DNA from: Thermoguttaceae bacterium
Lineage (GTDB): Bacteria; Planctomycetota; Planctomycetia; Pirellulales; Thermoguttaceae
Assembly (NCBI GenBank): GCA_017549085.1
Contig: JAFYVO010000238.1
Location: 1 to 7,264, forward strand
Length of the DNA: 7,264 nucleotides
Direction: 5' to 3'
The translations under genes were made by a program, and so were the position numbers. The notes beneath the pieces are model-generated. The model ran no database searches and had not been told where the DNA came from. It saw only the letters and a program-made list of their open reading frames with translations. Shown here one piece after another: positions 6,634-7,264 of the stretch; the first letter of the stretch is position 1, and each line of letters starts with the position of its first letter.

Positions 6634-6661
6634 ATTTTACCTGATTATTCGCGTTTGTCAA
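6634..6661 (-). promoter_or_regulatory. sigma70-type promoter of the zinc-ribbon/exported-protein unit
   Basis: On the minus strand the perfect -35 TTGACA (6656-6661), a 16-base spacer and the -10 TAAAAT (6634-6639, five of six consensus bases) would start transcription near 6627, leaving a leader of about 83 bases before the ATG at 6544. A run of seven A lies 11 bases upstream of the -35 and could act as an UP-like element. The promoter sits within the 212-base gap downstream of trxB, in which I see no clear terminator for trxB. Confidence 0.7.
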
Positions 6662-6756
6662 CGCCCCGCGCGTTTTTTTCGTTCCTTTTATCACATTTAT
6701 CGCCGACTTATCGAAAACGCAGGCAAATTTCAAAACATTGCGCGCTATCGACGAGG

Positions 6757-7176
6757 TTAATTTTCGGTCGCAAGTAAAAATCGTTCGGCGTCGAGCGCGG
6801 CGCAGGCCCCGGACGCGGCGGCGACGACCGCTTGACGGTACCGCTCGTCGGCGACGTCCCCGGCGGCGAACACGCCCGCGACGCTCGTATCGGTTCGGAA
6901 CGGAACGGTTCGCTTAATGAAACCGTTTTCCGTCAGTTCGAGTTGACCGCCCAAAAACGCGACGTTCGGCCTATGCCCAATCGCGACGAAAACGCCGGCC
7001 GCCTCCAGTTCGAGCGTCGGTTCGCCGACGACGCTCGCCAAGCGAACGCCGGTAACGCCCGCTTCGTCCGTCCCCAAAATCTCCTCCGGAACTCGGTTCC
7101 AAAGGAACTCGATTTTCGGGTTCGCCTCCGCTCGACGCGCCAAAATCTTCGACGCTCGCAACGCGTCGCGACGGTG
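6757..7176 (-). CDS. trxB: thioredoxin reductase, C-terminal part (NADPH/FAD domains), out of frame with its N-terminal part
   Basis: Thioredoxin reductase moves electrons from NADPH through FAD and a CxxC pair to thioredoxin in the cytoplasm. The 139 residues from [11 protein letters not shown] to the stop match the C-terminal portion of the family: HRRD with following R (NADP phosphate binding), [21 protein letters not shown] at about 71-81, and the FAD-binding [20 protein letters not shown] at about 105-124, ending AALDAERFL. This region is intact and normal in length. Upstream of HRRD the same frame stays open to the window edge but turns arginine-rich ([16 protein letters not shown]) with untypical codons and does not contain the expected GGGDSA-x-EE segment or the CxxC. 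The frame that does look like TrxB there is a different one (see 7164-7262). Either the gene is broken or the assembly has lost a segment. Confidence 0.85.
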   Translation of the reverse strand, partial: HRRDALRASKILARRAEANPKIEFLWNRVPEEILGTDEAGVTGVRLASVVGEPTLELEAAGVFVAIGHRPNVAFLGGQLELTENGFIKRTVPFRTDTSVAGVFAAGDVADERYRQAVVAAASGACAALDAERFLLATEN

Positions 7177-7262
7177 AACGTGTCTTTCTTCAAGACGTCG
7201 ACGATTTCCTCTTCCGAAACGACGAGGCGATAGACGCCGGAGTCGATCGCGCCGACTTCTTT
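7164..7262 (-). pseudogene. trxB: thioredoxin reductase FAD-domain fragment, frameshifted relative to the C-terminal part
   Basis: In this frame 33 codons with genome-typical usage read [18 protein letters not shown]...[10 protein letters not shown] align this with the TrxB segment that ends at the conserved ATG motif of the first FAD domain (E. coli: V-D-x-x-x-x-P-F-R-L ... DALIIATG). After VAT the frame degenerates (RCERRRFWR) and the recognisable protein continues in another frame at HRRD. In a normal TrxB about 60 residues separate these two points and carry the redox-active CxxC and the NADPH-binding GGGDSA motif; none of them is present. The start of the gene lies beyond the right edge. 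The assignment rests on motif comparison by eye. Confidence 0.55.
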
Positions 7263-7264
7263 GC

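Noticed and set aside
6660..6679. Terminator-like hairpin on the plus strand (AACGC, 5-base loop, GCGTT, then T run)
   Set aside because: No plus-strand gene precedes it, the stem is only 5 bp, and it overlaps the -35 of a good minus-strand promoter. The T run is better read as an A-tract upstream of that promoter.

Overview
All recognisable genes in this window lie on the minus strand, so transcription runs from right to left. The sequence is GC-leaning, with strong GCG/GTC/ACG/GAC codon preference. The sigma factor (3825-4607) and the C-terminal half of a thioredoxin reductase (6757-7176) resemble, from memory, the forms found in Planctomycetota. Only two genes (sigma factor and dprA) have a good Shine-Dalgarno sequence. 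I therefore read the window as planctomycete-like chromosomal DNA. No search was run, so this is inference.

In the direction of transcription: (a) 7264-6757, trxB, entering from the right edge. Its FAD-domain part and its C-terminal part are in different reading frames and join directly at a 15-bp stretch, with the CxxC active site and the NADPH-binding GGGDSA region missing between them. (b) A sigma70-type promoter at 6634-6661 drives a two-gene unit whose genes overlap by ATGA: a zinc-ribbon single-pass membrane protein (6155-6544) and a small exported protein of unknown function (5592-6158). A strong intrinsic terminator at 5552-5579 closes it. (c) About 940 bases (4608-5551) contain no convincing gene. 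They carry a FliA/WhiG-type promoter match, TAAA-N16-GCCGATAG, at 5392-5419, pointing towards the sigma gene. (d) A FliA/WhiG-family sigma factor is followed 79 bases later by dprA, probably in one transcript. DprA has a long acidic N-terminal extension and a long linker. (e) After a 249-base gap comes a Trk-type potassium channel subunit (trkH), running off the left edge. Its third pore domain carries an approximately 145-residue, probably periplasmic, insertion that contains a 36-bp (12-residue) tandem repeat.

The genes do not form one pathway: thiol redox, a small envelope pair, transcription initiation, DNA processing and K+ uptake. I see no CRISPR array, tRNA, rRNA or insertion sequence. 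The observations most worth following are the trxB junction, the repeat-bearing insertion in trkH, and the possible sigma-dependent promoter upstream of the sigma gene.
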